64,000 bases of DNA from NCBI GenBank assembly GCA_019828565.1, contig JAHDYR010000033.1:124001-188000 (forward strand). Reading direction: 5' to 3'. Below, one piece after another: positions 28,522 through 37,967 of the stretch (the first letter of the stretch is position 1; every line of letters begins with the position of its first letter). Source of the stretch: Carpediemonas membranifera (lineage: Eukaryota; Fornicata). Under the pieces are notes generated by a model, which had not been told where the DNA came from, searched no databases, and was given only the letters and a program-made list of their open reading frames with translations. Both the position numbers and the translations under genes were made by a program.

Positions 28522-28581
28522 GTGCCGGGGCGAAGAGATTGGAACATTTACATAAACTGCGGACGTGGATGCCTTATGACA
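28521..28581 (-). repeat. 5' LTR of R4 (61 bp)
   Basis: Matches 12410-12470 at 60 of 61 positions (A at 28546 versus C at 12435). It ends CACA and is followed by the palindrome AGTGATCACT. Confidence 0.9.
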
Positions 28582-28604
28582 CCGGCCGCGTGGATGCGAG
28601 CTAA
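28582..28604. repeat. Right copy of 23-bp direct repeat flanking R4
   Basis: Identical to 12387-12409 and directly adjacent to the outer end of the R4 5' LTR. Confidence 0.9.
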
Positions 28605-30463
28605 CACGTCCTCCAGATTCTTCAGGAACTCGTCACGGTTCGCTCCAAAGACGACAATGTCATCTATGTAAGCGAGACACTGAGTATAAAGGGATTGACC
28701 CAGAATGTGTTCCATGGCTTTCTGGCAGTGGATGGGAGCATTACGAAGCCCAAAGGGCATCCGCTTATACTGGTATTTCTTCCCACCAGCCACAAAAGCG
28801 GTATACTTGCGCGAGTCCTGGTTGATTATGATCTGGTGGAACGCTTTGGATAGGTCCAGCGTGGCGTAAAACTGTTGGCCTTGTAGGTGATCAATCAAGT
28901 CGTCGATGAGGGGTAGGGGATGCTCCTCGGCCTGGGTGATAAGGTTCAGCCGTCTAAAGTCGAGGCAGAGGCGAAGCTTGTTGCCTCTCTTCTTTGCCAT
29001 GACGATGGGGTTATTGAAGGCTGAGTCCGAAGGCTCGATGACGTCCAGAGCAAGCAGCTCCTTAACCTGGCGATTAACCTCATCTTCCACCTGCTTGCCG
29101 TGACGATATGGGAAGCAGTTGATGACCTGGTCATTCTTGGTCTTCAGGGAGAATGCTGGGAGCTTGGACGGGCTGGAAATGTCCCCGAATAGGCCTGGGA
29201 ACTTTTCAACAATCCTTTGGCTGGCTTCTGCAAACTGCACATATTCTGGGGCTGTTCTCTCGACCTCGTTTTCGAACATCTCGTCGTCGTCGTTCTGGTT
29301 TGACGGAGTCGGGTCAGGCGAGGGTATCTCGATCAGTCCCGCGCTGCGCAGGAGTGGGAACCCGATGATCGCATCGTAATGGTCGAGTGAGATGAGGATA
29401 AACTTTGTGCGTACAGAGAGGGGTCTACCTGTCACAGAAGGGTACAGGACAGTATCGTAGGCCACGTGGGAGGTGTTGATTAGTTGGCCTGACATGAGGC
29501 GAACCCTGTGGCACTCAGGAATGGGGGTGAGGCCCAGGGACTTCGCTTTCGCCTCATGGAGGAAGTTGGCGGTGGCACCTGTGTCGTAGAGGGCGCGCAC
29601 GGAGGATCCGTGCAGTCTGACTTTGAAGACTGGGCGGTGTTCTGCTTGATCGTCTTCAGGCGTTTCGGCTGACATTGCGTCTAAGTACTCTTCAACCGTA
29701 GCAGCGAGGAAATCGTGCGCGTAGGACCTATCATTTACGTCCTTCTTCCGCGACTTGTGGGATTCCTTCTCGGCTTGCTGCATCTTCTTGGCTTGGGAGA
29801 GAGCGGCGCGCATGGTGTTGGCGATGGAGGACTTATCCTCAAAGGTCTTACAGCGTTCACGTAAGCGATCATTGCGGATGCCCTTCAGGAATTTGGCTAC
29901 GAGGCTCGACTGCTTCGGGGGTACAGAGGCGCAGTTTTCGAGTGTCCGCTGGTAGATTAACGTGTAGTAGAGCATGGACTCATAAACGTTCTTGCTGGCG
30001 GTGTCAAAGGTAATCGAGTCAAATCGGTCGAGCGCGTCCTGACGGTCGAGGGGTCCGAAGATGTCGTTCACCATTGAGATAAATCTTTTGTTGAAGTCGT
30101 TAGGGGTCTCGGGTGTGTGAACGGGTAGATGCTCGGACTCGTCGGAGACCGAACTATCAGTGTCAGACTCGGTGTCGTCATCAGTGTCAGACTCAGGGGC
30201 GCGAGGAACAGAAGGGGGTCCCTAGGCGCAGCGCGGGGTTGCTGTGTGACCTCACGGGCACGAGTAATAAGGTCTTCGAGGTCCGGGCATTCGAGGAACA
30301 TGATCTTCAAAACCGTCGCTGCGACGTAATCGAAGATCAGAGGCTTGGAAGCGGCGTTTCGTGCGTAATGGGCAATGAAGGCTTCCCGGAATGAATACCA
30401 TGCCTTAGGCTTCGTACTAGTGAGATAGGGTGCCAGGAAAGTTGATAGTTGTTCTACGTTCAT
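28605..30463 (-). CDS. R3 Gag, protease and RT (5' part)
   Basis: ATG at 30463, 17 nt after the LTR. The Gag frame (MNVEQLSTFLAPYL...) shifts once at a G5 run (30214-30218 on the plus strand) and continues through an acidic ESDTDDDTESDTD stretch and MVNDIFGPLDRQD. No canonical zinc knuckle is seen. Protease: VRALYDTGATANFL. RT: NKLRLCLDFRRLN, YATLDLSKAFHQI (motif A), MPFGLRNAPIHCQK (motif B) and YIDDIVVFG (motif C), ending at IHAAG where R4 is inserted; RT continues at 12409. All RT catalytic residues are present. Confidence 0.88.
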
Positions 30464-30469
30464 CTAGAT

Positions 30470-30481
30470 AGTAATATTACT
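30470..30481. promoter_or_regulatory. Palindromic LTR/internal junction of R3
   Basis: Perfect 12-bp palindrome AGTAATATTACT, overlapping the last LTR base in element sense. Confidence 0.6.
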
Positions 30482-30584
30482 GTGGTGGGCACAGAACAAC
30501 AACAATCAATGCGAAGTGTTTAAATAGGGTCGAACCCTAGTGGTAAATATGGCCTAAATATATACGGGTCAGGTGACCACTACA
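30481..30584 (-). repeat. 5' LTR of R3 (104 bp)
   Basis: 103 of 104 bases match 9884-9987. Followed on the plus strand by CGAAT, the target duplication shared with 9879-9883. Confidence 0.93.
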
Positions 30585-31726
30585 CGAATACGACTTCACG
30601 GTCCGTCACATCGCCGGAGTCAACAACGAGGTGGCCGATTGCCTTTCCAGATGCCTGACAATTCGCTCACAGCGCGTGGCATCCCCGGTGGACATTACCG
30701 ACCAGGTACGGCAGCTTTTTGGCAAGTGCCACAACGCCCGTGTTGGACACATGGGCACCCGCATCACGACGGATCGGATCGCCGCCCAGCTACCTTCGTT
30801 TGCCCGCAAGGCGATCGAGAAACACGTCAAGCCCCTAGTCCGTACATGCCCGGTGTGCCAGCTCACGCGACAGCGCCAAGGTCAGTGTAGACCTCCCTCG
30901 CCAGCCCACAATGGCACCGTACCCCATGCACACCTGGGCCGTGGACTTTATTGGCCCGTTCCCGGAAGAACACGGTTTCCGTCACATCCTAGCCGCCGTT
31001 GACTGCTTCTCCCGGTTCGTGGAGCTAGTTCCCACGCCCGATTGCACCGCGCAGTCAGCGGTCACGGCCATCATGCAACTGGTGGGCCGCTACGGATGCC
31101 CGGCACACATTCGCTCTGATCAGGGCCCCACTTTACCGCCCACCTGTTTGCTCAGCTCGCGCATCCTGAACATTCAGCACGACTTTACGCTCCCGTACCA
31201 TCACCAGTATAACGGCATCATCGAGCGCCGCAACAAGGAAGTGAACCGCCACCTCCGCGCCGCCATGAACGAGCTGACCGATGATTTAGCCGACTGGGTT
31301 GCCTGTCTCCCGCTTGTACAGCGCACTCTGAACTGCACGCCGTGCAGCCACCGGCAACATACCCCGGCCAACATCATGTTCGGTAACCTCACCGACACGG
31401 ACCGAGTACTGCTACACAACCCGGTGGAGGGGTGGGCGACGTCGCATTGTACTACGACAACCTGCTTGAGGCACAGAGACAGCTTGTCAAGGCCGTGCCA
31501 GTTCCTAAGCCACGTCCGGTCACCCAGACCACTTTCACTGTCGGCCAAGCTGTTGTGGTCACCAGGCCCGACAATGCCCGTGGCCCTCTCGTCTGAGCCC
31601 CATCTATATGGGCCCCTACACCGTAGCCTCCCTCGACGGCACACTCGCCACCCTCACGAATCTTCGAACTCGTGCCGAAGAGACGTATGATCTCCGCCGC
31701 CTCGTTCCCTTCCTCGGCGACTACAC
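30585..31726 (+). CDS. R2 RNase H end and integrase (right half), frame-disturbed
   Basis: Resumes the R2 pol frame with EYDFTVRHIAGVNNEVADCLSR. The HHCC finger is GHMGTRITTDR...CPVCQLTRQ. A one-base shift near 30908-30912 leads to the integrase core: TWAVDFIGPFPEEHG (first Asp), IRSDQGPTLPP (second Asp) and GIIERRNKEVNRH (Glu). Further shifts occur near 31435 and 31600, after which a GPYTVASLDG module (GPY/F type) leads into the assembly gap. The 3' LTR is lost in or beyond the gap. Confidence 0.82.
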
Positions 31727-31826
31727 NNNNNNNNNNNNNNNNNNNNNNNNNNNNNNNNNNNNNNNNNNNNNNNNNNNNNNNNNNNNNNNNNNNNNNNNNN
31801 NNNNNNNNNNNNNNNNNNNNNNNNNN
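31727..31826. other. Assembly gap (100 N)
   Basis: Exactly 100 undetermined bases, a conventional placeholder for a gap of unknown size. Left of it is R2 integrase (plus); right of it is LINE-B reverse transcriptase (minus). The true join and the missing R2 3' LTR cannot be read. Confidence 1.
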
Positions 31827-33790
31827 TGCTTCACTCCCCCTGTTTGTTCTCTCCCATGACCCTGCCCCCTTCACCGAGATCCATGTCTCTTCTAGTGTAC
31901 TCTGTATTGCCCTGATGAGGTGGTCTTCGACCCCCATTCCCTGCAGCTTATCTATGAGGATGTCCCTCGGGACGGTGTCATAGGCTTTCTCTATGTATAG
32001 GAAGATCGACGTGGTCTCCCCCTTCCTGGTGTCTCTGCACGATGTATTGTATCTGTTGTATTACGTCCTTATCCGATTGGAACCCTGCTTGCTCTCTTGG
32101 GATGAGGTGCCATGTGGCTGCTTCTAATCTTCTCTTCAGGAGCCTACCATACACCCTATACAGTAGTGGTGTTAGCGAGATGGGTCTGTACGACTCCGGC
32201 TTCACTCTGGGCTTCCCTGTCTTGTGGATGGCCGAGACTGTAGCATACTTCCATGTTGTCGGGATCTTGCCCTCCCTGTATACCCTGTTCATGAGCCTAG
32301 TTATCTGAGCGATCCCCTGGTCATCTGTGTCCCTGAGCATGTCCCCTGTAGTGTGGTCCGGTCCCGGTGCAGTGTCCCTCTTTATCCTTCTGATCGCTTC
32401 TCGTATTTCTCTCTCCTTAAATTCGTCCTCCCTCTTTCCATTGCCTCTATCCTTCCACTCCGGTTCCCTGCCCTGCTCACTCCTGCATACTGTTGTAGGA
32501 GGATCTTACCTATTTCTTCCTTGTTGGTGGTAATCTTCCCGTCCTTCAGTATGCTCTCTGGCATGCCCTTGAACTGGTTTTCACACCACCATCTTCTTAC
32601 CGCTGCTTCCACCATGGACCTGGATGCTTTGTATCCTTCCCTTCGCGCTCCGGCTGAGGTCCTGGATCCACTCTTCCCTGCGTTTTCCCCAGAAGGCCTG
32701 TAGCTCACGCTTCATGATCTCACTTCTGGTCTTGTTTCCCTCTTCTGTCCATGGTGTGTGCCGGAGTTCCGACCACACCTTTTCTTTGATGACCTCTTCC
32801 CTGTATCCACTGCCTGGGTGACCTGACGGCTCGCCCATATCCTTCCTGATATCCTCCTCCCACTCATCCAGGCTCTTAAAAACGGTGCAGTCTTCTGACT
32901 GATGTGCGTTCAGCCTTCTTCCCTCATGTTCCACACTCTGACGCCCGGTATGTCTAGGACTTCCTCTCTCTTTGTAGTCCGTTGGATCCGTTGTTCCCTC
33001 CATTCCAGTCTTATCATGTTGTGGGCTGACCCCCAGACTCCGAGTCGACTAGCATCCAGTACTTCTATCCTTGCTCCTCTGATCCCTGATGATACCAGCG
33101 CGAAGTCCGGAGTGGTAGTTCCCTTGGTGAGGGTACCTTCCATGGGGATCACTGCTCCCAGCTTATAGTCCCTGATCAGGTCCTTCCATCTTGCCATTGT
33201 GGCTATCCTTTTTGGGGTCGAGGTTCCAGTCCCCTATGATGATTGTTTCCATCTCTCCTTTCATCTCCAGAATGCTCCTTATTCCGTCCCTGAACTCGTC
33301 CTTCTCCTCCCTTCCGTGGCCGACCGGTGGGCCATACACGTTGATCACCAGGATGTCCCTATGGGTTCTGAGTATGCTCACCTGTATCCTCCCCTGATAA
33401 GCTATCTGTGATGCCTACGTCCCAGCTCCCTCTTGCTCTTGGGTTGATGATTGTGCCCACTCCTTCTCTAGTACCCCTCGTCCTGGGCGTCCGGCTACTG
33501 CTCCCTGCTATGCCCAGCTGGGCATCTATTCGGCGCTGGCTTTGGGCTTCTTTCTTCCTCCTCTCGTTGTCCATAGCTAGCTCCTCCTCTGTTTCCTTCC
33601 CTGCCATTGCGTAGTCGAAGTCTATGAAGTTGTGTACCCTCGTATTCGCCGTCCTCCACGTTTCTTGGATGCATACTGCATCTGTGTCGCTCAGTTTCAT
33701 CCTTATAGCCGTTGCCATTGAGGCCGTGAAGTCCTTTCCCTTCCCGATGTGTCCCTCAGTGTTCAGGCTCGCTATCTTGATCGTTTCCAT
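31827..33790 (-). pseudogene. LINE-B ORF2: endonuclease and reverse transcriptase, frame-disturbed
   Basis: METIKIASLNTEGHIG at 33790 opens the endonuclease: CIQETW (Glu), IIGDWNLDP (GD-x-N), WGSAHNMIRL (late His). A linker follows (EVIKEKVWSELRHTPW...). RT begins with TTWKYATVSAIHKTGKPRV and SYRPISLTPLLYRVYGRLL (RT motifs 1-2), EQAGF, then after a shift in a C5 run (32018-32022) FLYIEKAYDTVPRD (motif A). The YxDD motif lies beyond the gap. Frame shifts also occur near 33375, 33185, 32990 and 32600. The enzyme nicks DNA and copies LINE RNA at the nick. Confidence 0.82.
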
Positions 33791-33969
33791 TCTTGTACTC
33801 CGTCTTTCCTATCCTGCGAATTTTCGGAAATTCCCTGCAATCTGCCCTTGTCCCGTCACGGGGCCTTCGTGCCGGCTCCGGTTACCCATGGCGGGCCAAC
33901 TATGGGTTACCCTGGTGACCATCCTTACCTTCGGGCAGGGATACTTAGGAGGGGGCGCATTGGCGAGAC

Positions 33970-34042
33970 CCCCTTTGGCTGCCGCCACAGCCCACCGGCA
34001 GTGCATTTCAGCTAATGCCGGACCCTGGGTGGGAGCCAGGGT
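33970..34042 (-). promoter_or_regulatory. Conserved structured spacer between LINE-B ORF1 and ORF2
   Basis: Element-sense sequence equals the LINE-A unit at 6833-6907 apart from the length of a G-run and a few bases. Confidence 0.5.
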
Positions 34043-34106
34043 TGGATTAAAAGAAAAGAACTCACAACTGTCACTATCACTCTCAAAGAATACCACTTTA
34101 CCCTGC

Positions 34107-34878
34107 TTAATCGGTCTCCGTTGAGTTGCCACTGTCACTGCCATCATCGCTCTGGTTCTCGGTTGCCATCCCCTGTTGTTGCTGCATGGTCTTCATCACC
34201 GTTGACACGATCTGGGCCACTAGCTCCATCTGGTTTAGCTGTCTCGGCTTGCGAGACCTCTTTGTCCGAGTCCTCTTCTTGTGGCGGACTACCCTGTGCT
34301 CCTTGCCGGTACCCTGGTTTCCCTGGGTGTCAGCCGGTGCTGGGGTTGGCGTCGCCTGCTCCTCCTCCCTGCTGTCCCTGGCCCTGAGTGCGAGAATCAG
34401 CTTCTTGGCTTCATCAAGTTCCTTCCTGAGTTCGTCCCTCTCCGCGTCGCTGTCACTCGACTGTCTGCTTCCAGCCTCGTAACGGGCGTCGCCGTCGAGC
34501 TTGCCCCTCTTTCCAGCCCCTGTGTAGCTCACCGCCCTGTCCTTGCCACTCCTCTTGCCGGTCCCATGAGGGGGTGAGCGGCGTCTGCTCTCTCCGGAGT
34601 CTCTGCCCTGATCGTCCCTGCGCTCTCTGTCCTCATGGCGAGGCCCGTCGTCCCTGCGCTCTCTGTCCTCATGGTGAGGCCTGACGTCCCTGCGCTCTCT
34701 GTCGCACCGATGGACGCCGTTGTTTCTGGGCTCTCTCTCGTCTCTGAGGGTTCCGTCGGCTCGGCGGTTGTTGGTATAGAGGTCATCTCGGCCTACTGGC
34801 CCGACCGGCGTGCCAATCATCTCGGTGAGCCGTCTGATAGATCCCTCTATGCCCATGTCCGAGTAATCGACCGTGTAG
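34107..34878 (-). CDS. LINE-B ORF1 C-terminal part
   Basis: Open to its natural stop at 34107. It matches LINE-A ORF1 from YTVDYSDMGIEGSIRRLTEM to the end, but carries two extra RERRD-type repeat units (ERRDVRPHHED, ERRDDGPRHED) and lacks the LINE-A premature stop (GGA instead of TGA). The tail has a helical DELRKELDEAKK segment and a basic KKRTRTKRSRKPR stretch. The beginning of the frame upstream of 34878 is non-LINE sequence. Confidence 0.8.
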
Positions 34879-34945
34879 CATGCTGTCTGGAGGGGGTGTA
34901 TGGGTGGCAGTATACACCTACGGAACAGAGGGGCTCTGTCAAAAA

Positions 34946-35085
34946 TGTCCGATTTAGAACGTCTTACTCTGGCACCATGTAGCCCCCTTCCTGATGCACC
35001 TTTGAGCACGTGCTTGGCCTGCGATAATTACTTGGCGTCCCGTAAAGCCCAAAAATTAATCAAATCGTCATCAAATGCGAATTAA
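34946..35085 (+). CDS. Small 46-aa protein with CxxC-type cysteines
   Basis: ATG at 34946 (MSDLERLTLAPCSPLPDAPL). The product has CLACDNYLASRKAQK. Its stop overlaps the start of the next small frame (ATGCGAATTAA). It may be a fragment of a gene truncated by LINE-B. Low confidence because it is short and unique. Confidence 0.3.
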
Positions 35086-35371
35086 AGATGCTGATATTGC
35101 TCATGAAACGACTCTGCTGATCAGCTGGGACTCTACGCGGCGATATGGCATGGCAAGTCTCTACACTTTGGAGACAATTCGGTCCCATGGTTCCTACCTT
35201 GACCCACGTTGTCTCGCGCGCGCGAGGGACTCACTAAAAGGATATATCAACACTGGGAGCAGAAAAAAGGCACAGCGAGATGCAGGCGCTGTTGCTGAGC
35301 TCATTTTCCGGATAAGACCCGTTTTTGTCACCTCAACCCATTCATATTGGCGGCTGTTGCTTCGTTTTTGA
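35075..35371 (+). CDS. Small 98-aa protein, unknown
   Basis: ATG at 35075 (MRIKDADIAHETTLLISWD). Predicted mixed helical protein with a basic middle (NTGSRKKAQRDAGAVAELIFRIRP). Its start overlaps the stop of the preceding 46-aa frame, which suggests either translational coupling or two pieces of one gene split by a frame shift or a missed intron. No family recognised. Confidence 0.35.
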   Translation: MRIKDADIAHETTLLISWDSTRRYGMASLYTLETIRSHGSYLDPRCLARARDSLKGYINTGSRKKAQRDAGAVAELIFRIRPVFVTSTHSYWRLLLRF

Positions 35372-35736
35372 TCAAATCAAATGGAAACCAAAACGAGATC
35401 CGGGAAACGAGGATGAATGGGAGAGATAGACACATCATAAGGTCTTTAATATAGTAATGCACCGTCAATGAGAAGTTCTTGGTTCCTGAAATGGATTATT
35501 GATCCCAAACGCTTTTCTTTGAGGATAACGCACTTATAGCGGTGATTTCCACACAATTCATCCAAATACTGATCAAAACATCAGAACTGCAAGTAAAATG
35601 GGTATAGATCGTTTATCCACGGAGATATCAATTGCTCCCAATCCCAGCTTGCAAGAAAAAAGTTAAGGGGCTGTATTGGGGCTTGCACTGATATCTCTAT
35701 ATATGCCGACACAGTCACTGGGCTGTCCATCACTGA
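35372..35736. other. AT-rich intergenic stretch
   Basis: No gene or clear repeat seen. Confidence 0.5.
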
Positions 35737-35801
35737 ACAGCTCTAGCCCAATACAAAAACATGAGGGCTCGAAGTTTTGGCCTTCTCGGAAAAGGGTGGC
35801 G
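35737..35801. repeat. Dispersed 65-bp repeat, copy 1
   Basis: ACAGCTCTAGCCCAATAC... to ...GGTGGCGG; about 60 of 65 bases match 45795-45859. Contains a short pairing AGCCC/GGGCT. Both copies contain an in-frame ATG reading MRARSFGLL. Confidence 0.7.
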
Positions 35802-35824
35802 GAACGCTGCAACACTACAATGCT

Positions 35825-35891
35825 AATGGACAGAGGGGAGGAAGTGGTCCACTGGTATGTCCTATGGGTCGCTTCTTCCCCTCTGTCCATT
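35825..35891. repeat. 67-nt hairpin followed by T-run
   Basis: 20-bp arms AATGGACAGAGGGGAGGAAG and CTTCTTCCCCTCTGTCCATT (19 of 20 pair), 27-nt loop, then TTTTT on the plus strand. It has the form of a small structured RNA gene or terminator. Confidence 0.75.
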
Positions 35892-36213
35892 TTTTACACG
35901 ATATCGATTTGCCGGATTTGACACATGTTGTGCGATCTTTAACTCCTCGCGTCCAACCACCTCTCCCAAACGATCTGCAAGATCGACCAGCCCCTGGATC
36001 ACTTGGGCCTGCCTCCGTGCCCGGCCTGTTGCGATCAATGATGGTGATTACTTGCAACGAACGCGATCACCGGAAATTACCTTACCTTACCTTACCTGCA
36101 GGTACCATGGGTGTTCGTTTTCGTCTCCAAACGCCATGGTGTAAGAGCATAAAGTGCATTTTCTGTTTACTGTGCCGTTGGGGATTGATGGCGCTGGCGT
36201 AGGGGTGCTGTGT

Positions 36214-36748
36214 GGGCGCCAGGGATGAGGGAGCCAAGATGAGGGCGCCAGGGATGAGGCGCCAGGGATGAGGCGCCAGGGATGAGGCGCCAGGGATGAG
36301 GCGCCAGGGATGAGGCGCCAGGGATGAGGCGCCAGGGATGAGGCGCCAGGATGAGGGAGCCAAGATGAAGGCGCCAGGGATGAGGCGCCAGGGATGAGGC
36401 GCCAGGATGAGGGAGCCAAGATGAGGGCGCCAGGGATGAGGCGCCAGGGATGAGGCGCCAGGATGAGGGAGCCAAGATGAGGGCGCCAGGGATGAGGCGC
36501 CAGGATGAGGGAGCCAAGATGAGGGCGCCAGGGATGAGGCGCCAGGGATGAGGGAGCGATGAGGCGCCAGGGATGAGGCGCCAGGATGAGGGAGCCAAGA
36601 TGAGGGCGCCAGGGATGAGGCGCCAGGATGAGGGAGCCAAGATGAAGGCGCCAGGGATGAGGCGCCAGGATGAGGGAGCCAAGATGAGGGCGCCAGGGAT
36701 GAGGCGCCAGGGATGAGGGAGCCAAGATGAGGGCGCCAGGGATGAGGA
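36214..36748. repeat. GCGCCAGGGATGAG minisatellite
   Basis: Tandem 13-15 bp units, mainly GGCGCCAGGGATGA, GGCGCCAGGATGA and GGGAGCCAAGATGA, in higher-order alternation; roughly 38 units. The second copy of the block has only about three. It is open in all three minus-strand frames, but this is a by-product of the repeat and not a gene. Confidence 0.95.
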
Positions 36749-36759
36749 GTACAGTATTT

Positions 36760-36848
36760 GAACCCCGAAAACGCCATATTACCAGCACCAATGAGCTTCA
36801 TCAACGAAGATGCGCTCACTGGTGCCGGTTATGGCGTTTTCGGGGTTC
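36760..36848. repeat. 89-nt hairpin ending in CCCCGAAAACGCCA
   Basis: Left arm GAACCCCGAAAACGCCATA...ACC.GCACCA.TGAGC pairs with GCTCA.TGGTGC.GGT..TGGCGTTTTCGGGGTTC. A second copy is at 44372-44460. Confidence 0.85.
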
Positions 36849-37020
36849 GTCGATCATTCTGCTCCCAAATCTGCACCTGTATTTTCGTGAGCATGCCCGG
36901 GAGCTGGGCCAGACGAGTGGTGCCACAGGGACTAAGCTCCGCTGCTCAGCCTCTGCCAGGCGACACTCGTCTGAATTCTGCACGAAAAAATTCAGACGAC
37001 GAATGATGGGCAAAGGGCCG

Positions 37021-37097
37021 CGAAAACGCTGAAGTACCAGCGCAAGTAGAGCGGTTTGCAATAAAATAGCTTACTTGCGCTGGTGCTGGCGTTTTCG
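37021..37097. repeat. 77-nt hairpin with the same CGAAAACGC end
   Basis: Arms CGAAAACGC/GCGTTTTCG and ACCAGCGCAAGTA/TACTTGCGCTGGT. It shares its outer motif with the hairpin at 36760-36848, and a third small inverted repeat (CGTCTGAATT/AATTCAGACG, around 36970-36998) lies between them. Confidence 0.8.
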
Positions 37098-37106
37098 GGG
37101 CCCTGA

Positions 37107-37500
37107 ATTGCCCCGGGCGCTCTCCCGGGCTTCTCTCTCCCGCGCTCTTCTCCCCCGGACGCTCTCCCGGGCTTCTCTCTCCCGGGCGCTCTCCCGGGCT
37201 CCTCTCTCCCGGGCTCCTCTCTCCCGGGCGCTCTCCCGCGCTCCTCTCTCCCGGGCGCTCTCTCCCGGGCTCCTCTCTCCCGGGCGCTCTCCCGGGCTCC
37301 TCTCTCCCGGGCTCCTCTCTCCCGCGCTCTTCTCCCCCGGGCGCTCTCCCGGGCTCCTCTCTCCCGGGCTCTATCCTCCGGGGCTCCTCTCTCCCGGGCG
37401 CTCTCCCGGGCTCCTCTCCCCCGGGCGCTCTCCCGGGCTCCTCTCTCCCGGGCTCTATCCTCCGGGGCTCCTGTCCCCAGCGCTGTTTCCCAGGCGCTCT
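37107..37500. repeat. CTCTCCCGGG minisatellite
   Basis: Tandem pyrimidine-rich units such as CTCTCCCGGGCTCCTCTCTC with CCCGGG or CCCGCG cores; strongly strand-asymmetric. Open in the plus strand as Leu-Ser-Arg repeats, which I do not regard as a gene. Confidence 0.9.
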
Positions 37501-37549
37501 GCTCTCTCCAGCGTCCTCACTCGTAAATGTACGTTGCTGTCTTGTCTGC

Positions 37550-37924
37550 TTGATCTGATTTCATTTAGTGTGCACTTTAGGGGATAATTTCATTGCAACG
37601 CCAAAATGGCGAGTTCAGGTTGTAGCAATGATCTGATGCGCGGAATGTACTAGAAAACATTGCAATTACAACGCAAAGCAGCGAAAAGCGGAGAAATCAA
37701 CATCAATAACAACATCAACACCAAAAGAACAGTATCCCAAAGAATTGTGGGCGTTGCTGCGCCAAAGAGCAATAAATGACCACAAAGCATTCGCTTATGC
37801 ACAATTAGCTGCCAGAAAGAACACTACACCGTTACTTTGGATCATCCCAGTTCGCCGGAGATGACGCAGGTCCAGAACGCTGCCTTGGAGGGCTGGTGAA
37901 GCGGTTGTGTAGCGCTTACTCGCC
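37550..37924 (+). repeat. Left arm of 375-bp foldback
   Basis: Reverse complement of 38790-39164 with only a handful of mismatches over 375 bp. No coding capacity seen. Confidence 0.9.
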
Positions 37925-37967
37925 TGGCCTTTGGGGCTCTCTCAACATCCTTCCAGACTACTGCATT

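Larger units (their letters stand above)
12410..28581 (-). mobile_element. Ty3/gypsy chromovirus-type element R4, RT-deleted, with nested element T
   Basis: Bounded by 61-bp LTRs (12410-12470 and 28521-28581), one mismatch between them, on the minus strand, inside the RT region of R3. Without T it is about 4.05 kb. The RT palm with the YxDD motif is deleted, so this copy depends on others. Element T is inserted in its integrase at 13015/25137. Confidence 0.92.
9884..30584 (-). mobile_element. Ty3/gypsy chromovirus-type element R3, with nested R4 and T
   Basis: Bounded by 104-bp LTRs (9884-9987 and 30481-30584) differing at one base, and by a CGAAT target duplication (9879-9883, 30585-30589) within the RNase H frame of R2. 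It lies on the minus strand. Without R4 (16.2 kb) and its 23-bp flanking duplication, R3 is about 4.5 kb. Its internal genes are split by R4 at 12409/28582. R6 at 50582-52969 is a near-identical 3' fragment of the same family. Confidence 0.93.
31827..34878 (-). mobile_element. LINE-B, 5'-truncated non-LTR retrotransposon
   Basis: Minus-strand LINE, near-identical to LINE-A where they overlap. ORF1 is truncated at its 5' end near 34878 (homology to LINE-A ends at YTVDYSDMG), ORF2 starts at 33790 and runs, with several frame shifts, into the gap within the RT domain. Confidence 0.88.
35972..36972. repeat. Block X, copy 1 (also at 44072-44584)
   Basis: 35972-36236 matches 44072-44336 at constant offset, and 36727-36972 matches 44339-44584. 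The difference is the expanded minisatellite in this copy (about 488 bp longer). Contains GTACCTTACC-type repeats near 36080 and the hairpin at 36760-36848. Confidence 0.85.

Noticed and set aside
31600-31940. Frames crossing the run of N
   Set aside because: They are artificial: the gap size is unknown and the two sides belong to different elements on opposite strands.
36214-36748. CRISPR array
   Set aside because: The units are contiguous tandem repeats without unique spacers, in a eukaryotic setting.
36167-36819. Long Leu/Ala/Pro-rich proteins on the minus strand
   Set aside because: Open frames in all three phases are a by-product of a 14-bp tandem repeat lacking stop codons.
37075-37587. 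170-aa Leu-Ser-Arg-Ala protein on the plus strand
   Set aside because: It is a translation of the CTCTCCCGGG minisatellite.
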